Assembly: GCF_900048895.1 (NCBI RefSeq)
Contig: NZ_LT160640.1
Coordinates: 1,194,758 to 1,258,757, forward strand
Length of the DNA: 64,000 nucleotides
Source: Neglectibacter timonensis
Lineage (GTDB): Bacteria; Bacillota; Clostridia; Oscillospirales; Acutalibacteraceae
Direction of reading: 5' to 3'
In this document: in pieces, positions 61,495-64,000 of the stretch
Position numbering within the stretch: the stretch's first letter is position 1
Layout: each line of letters begins with the position of its first letter
Translations under genes and position numbers: made by a program
The notes under the pieces: generated by a model
Database searches by the model: none
Told to the model about the DNA's origin: nothing
What the model saw: only the letters and a program-made list of their open reading frames with translations

Positions 61495-63194
61495 GGCTTT
61501 CCTTCCGTAAAACCATCCTGATTGTCATCCTTCTGGCGCTGGTGCCGATGCTGCTGACACAGGCCTATTTTATCAACCGGGTGGACCGCACCGCCAGGGA
61601 GCAGGTGGCCTCTTATGCTGCCATCACCTCCGCGCAGATCGAGGAAAACTTCAACAACATTTTCCGTTCCATCTCTTACAGCGCAGTGTATCTGGCTGAA
61701 AATTCCATGACCAAGAAGTATCTGTCTGTCAACGACCCTCTGGAAACCTATCAGGCCCAGCAATATTTGGGAGAGCTGTTCCGGACCGTGGCCTCCCTGG
61801 AACCCTATCTTCTCAACGCCATTCTGGTGGACAACGCCGGAGAGCCGATCTATATGTACGACAACAACTACCGCACCTTTAATGCCATTGCGGAAGGCGG
61901 CTGGCTGGAAAGAAGCTATGGGAACGGCCCGGAATTTTTCCTGGTAAACACCCCTAACCAGACCTTTCCCGTCTGCGTGGTACCGGTACATTCCGGCACA
62001 AACGTTCAGATCGGTTCCATCCTGATCCCCATGAACCTGGCCGAGGCCACCCGTTCCTTTCAGGATATCGACAGCAAGGGCCAGGTGGAATTATATTTTC
62101 TGGGGCCGGACAACGTGGTCATCTCCTCCAACACAGATGCCCAGCTGCCGCAATCCACGGAAGGGTACACCTATATTGAGCACCAGCTTCAAAACTCTGC
62201 TTTCCGGGTGGTGTGCCGCATCAATGATGCGAAGGTGGCGGAGGATTTCACATTTTTCCAAACCAGCAGCCTGCTCACCGCAGGAGTGATGGTGCTGCTG
62301 CTCATCGCCGTGGGGCTGCTGTTCAACCGCCTGATTGCAAACCCCATCGGGTCTCTGATCTCCGAAGTAAACGAAATTGGCAGGGACCCGGAGAAAAAGA
62401 GTATTTCCGGCGGTTACGGCGTTCAGTTGGATCCCCTGGTGCAGCGCATCAACCGGATGTTGGAAAACGTTTCTGCCCTGACCCAGGAGGTGCTGGAAAA
62501 CCAGAAGAAGGCCTACACTCACGAGCTTATGAAGCGGGAAAGCGATCTGTATGCCCTGCGCAATCAAATCAACCCGCATTTTCTCTTCAACACCCTGCAG
62601 AGCATGAGCGGCATTGCCATGCTCCATGGCGAGCGGGAGGTCTGTGAGCTTGCGGCAGGCATGGCCGGTCTCTTCTATTATGCCCTGAAAGGCGGCGATA
62701 CGGTGGAGGTAAAGGAGGAGCTTGGCATGCTGCGGCAGTACCTGGAGATTATGGGAACCCGGCTGCAGGGGAAATTCACCTGGAGCGTCGACGTGCCAGA
62801 CTCCATGCTGGACATTGTGATCCCCAAAATGCTGCTGCAGCCTCTGGTGGAAAACGCCATGTCACACGGCATAGAAAAACGGGTGGATCAAACCGGAGGC
62901 CTGCTCTCCTTTGTTGGAAGGGAACAGGAAGAATATCTGTTCTTCACTGTTGAGGACAACGGCTGCCTATCGGAGCAGGCGCTCCGGCAGCTGCAGAACA
63001 TACTGGAGGACGAAGAGAACCTTTACCGGGAGAGCAGAGCCAAAAACGGTATCGGCCTGGCAAATATCCAGTACCGGGTGAAAATTCTCTACGGCAGCGA
63101 CTGCGGGCTCACGGTCTCCAAGGATCAAGGCCTCACCCGTTTCACCCTGAAGCTCCGCAGCGCATTGCCCCCACTCCCACAGCTTTCCAGCTAA
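61491..63194 (+). CDS. Sensor histidine kinase, YesM family
   Basis: 567 residues: TM1 ~8-27, extracytoplasmic Cache-like sensor ~30-255, TM2 ~261-281, HAMP-like linker, H363 in QINPHFLFNTLQ, and HATPase_c (QPLVENAMSHGI, DNGCL, GIGLANI). Coupled to the regulator by an ATGA overlap. The longer frame upstream lies within the regulator gene and is not used. Divergent orientation to the LplB-LplC operon suggests it senses the sulfated sugar. Confidence 0.95.
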   Translation: MRLSFRKTILIVILLALVPMLLTQAYFINRVDRTAREQVASYAAITSAQIEENFNNIFRSISYSAVYLAENSMTKKYLSVNDPLETYQAQQYLGELFRTVASLEPYLLNAILVDNAGEPIYMYDNNYRTFNAIAEGGWLERSYGNGPEFFLVNTPNQTFPVCVVPVHSGTNVQIGSILIPMNLAEATRSFQDIDSKGQVELYFLGPDNVVISSNTDAQLPQSTEGYTYIEHQLQNSAFRVVCRINDAKVAEDFTFFQTSSLLTAGVMVLLLIAVGLLFNRLIANPIGSLISEVNEIGRDPEKKSISGGYGVQLDPLVQRINRMLENVSALTQEVLENQKKAYTHELMKRESDLYALRNQINPHFLFNTLQSMSGIAMLHGEREVCELAAGMAGLFYYALKGGDTVEVKEELGMLRQYLEIMGTRLQGKFTWSVDVPDSMLDIVIPKMLLQPLVENAMSHGIEKRVDQTGGLLSFVGREQEEYLFFTVEDNGCLSEQALRQLQNILEDEENLYRESRAKNGIGLANIQYRVKILYGSDCGLTVSKDQGLTRFTLKLRSALPPLPQLSS

Positions 63195-63244
63195 AAGAGA
63201 GGGCAGCGCGGCCTAAAGTGTTTTCCGGGGCCCCTCCAGAGAAA

Positions 63245-63291
63245 AAGCAAGTGCCGCTGTGAAAGTAATTCTTTCACAGCGGCACTTGCTT
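63245..63291. terminator. Bidirectional terminator between convergent genes
   Basis: Perfect 21-base stem with loop TAATT (63245-63265 with 63271-63291) between the kinase gene and the hydrogenase-like gene. The T-run is poor on both strands, so a processing or stop signal rather than a classic terminator is possible. Confidence 0.8.
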
Positions 63292-63338
63292 GCGGCAGTC
63301 CTACACCATATTTATTTTTCGGGCTTGCCCAGGACAGG

Positions 63339-64000
63339 CTAAAATTTCCGGGTGAAGATATCGCTCTTTTCCAGCAGCGCTTCCACTGTATCAAACCCAA
63401 GGCGGTGCAGAAGCTCGACGACATAGGGATTCTCCAGCGGCGTCGGATAGGCTGCCTCTTCCCCGTAGCGGTTCACATGCTCCCTGCCGGTATCGTGGCC
63501 GATCAGCGCCTTGGGACCGCCTACACAGCCGCCTATGCAGCCCATGCCCTCAAAAAAGTTGGCGTCGGTCTCATTGTCCAGCAGCTGCCGGATCATCTCC
63601 TTGCAGGCAGGCACGCCGTCAGCCTGCTGCGCCCGCACGGCAATTTTCCTGTGCGGATGCAGGCGTTCCACCGTGCCTGTGACGGCTTCGCTGACCCCGC
63701 CGGACCGCGCATAAATGCGCCCTGCCCTGGAGGAATGATCCCGGTCGTCCTCAGGCAGCTCCGCAGGATCAATCCGGGCAAAGCTGAAAATCTTTTCAAC
63801 CTCTTGGAACGTCAGGACAAAATCCACTGCGCCCGCCAAATCCGGCTCTTTGGCTTCCGATTTTTTGGCAAGGCAAGGCCCGATAAAAATGGTCTTTGCC
63901 TCCGGATGCAGCGTCTTGATGGTGCGGGCGCAGGCGATCATCGGGGAGACGGAACCCGGCACATGAGGCATCAGCTGATGATATATTTTCCGTATCATGG
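63339..64000 (-). CDS. [FeFe]-hydrogenase-like large-subunit C-terminal domain (start outside window)
   Basis: The C-terminal 219 residues are visible. The segment MIACARTIK...IGPCLAKKSEAKEPD corresponds to motif L2 of [FeFe] hydrogenases, and EGMGCIGGCVGGPK to motif L3. HydA itself has MPCxxKK and ExMACxGGCxxGGG; the changed residues point to one of the sensory or HfsB-like groups rather than a classic hydrogen-evolving enzyme (inference). The N-terminal Fe-S domains lie beyond base 64000. Confidence 0.85.
   Translation of the reverse strand, partial: MIRKIYHQLMPHVPGSVSPMIACARTIKTLHPEAKTIFIGPCLAKKSEAKEPDLAGAVDFVLTFQEVEKIFSFARIDPAELPEDDRDHSSRAGRIYARSGGVSEAVTGTVERLHPHRKIAVRAQQADGVPACKEMIRQLLDNETDANFFEGMGCIGGCVGGPKALIGHDTGREHVNRYGEEAAYPTPLENPYVVELLHRLGFDTVEALLEKSDIFTRKF

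Overview
The window looks like a chromosomal segment of a Gram-positive, anaerobic, carbohydrate-fermenting Clostridia member, most likely an Oscillospirales/Ruminococcaceae-type gut bacterium. The reasons are strong AGGAGG ribosome-binding sites, consensus TTGACA-N17-TATAAT promoters, a perfect CIRCE element, EF-P beside a CD1247-like zinc-ribbon gene, YesM/YesN two-component systems next to ATPase-less sugar ABC transporters, ferredoxin-type enzymes and an [FeFe]-hydrogenase-like protein at the right edge. Base composition looks mid-50s % GC by eye (not computed).

Layout. 1-21360 is a carbohydrate-utilization island, all on the minus strand: a ThuA-like protein, aldo/keto reductase, class II aldolase, PfkB kinase, FucI/AraA-like isomerase, DUF4867 protein, GH13, Gfo/Idh/MocA dehydrogenase, GH32-like and GH31 enzymes; then a lipoprotein and two permeases; then a YesM/YesN pair. 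An AraC regulator lies just upstream. 21729-35678 is mostly housekeeping: an M3 oligopeptidase, a MarR-flavoprotein pair with visible operator repeats, rpsU, yqeG, an aminopeptidase, efp, a HAD-GNAT fusion, two alpha/beta-hydrolases, an exonuclease, and an ECF sigma/anti-sigma pair. 35694-40657 holds three tRNA genes (Asp, Thr, Trp), a MATE exporter, a CIRCE-controlled Hsp20 and an EamA transporter. It ends in a 168-base tandem repeat growing from the 3' end of tRNA-Trp. 40658-42874 is a divergent AraC/dehydrogenase pair.

43074-49659 is a sigma-factor/envelope locus: an ECF sigma factor fused in one chain to a transmembrane helix and a ~650-residue duplicated extracytoplasmic region, a paralogous stand-alone sigma factor, and three membrane or lipoprotein genes, two of which share a C-terminal GDHA(D/E)YY module. 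Both sigma genes carry the same TGTCCC-N15/16-CG promoter motif. 50001-52085 encodes an XRE helix-turn-helix fused to a catalytically intact GH51 glycosidase. 52326-55065 has a ferredoxin-type aldo/keto reductase, a ferredoxin, a DUF6125 protein and a thioesterase. 55271-63194 is a second sugar locus: a cytoplasmic sulfatase and an Lpl-type transporter, divergent from their YesN/YesM pair.

How it fits together. Both sugar loci sense and import oligosaccharides without their own ATPase, so a shared MsmX-like ATPase elsewhere is expected. The first locus has the full isomerase-kinase-aldolase-reductase logic for an unusual aldose whose identity I cannot read from sequence. The most novel items are the membrane-tethered sigma fusion, the DNA-binding GH51 protein and the tRNA-tail repeat array.
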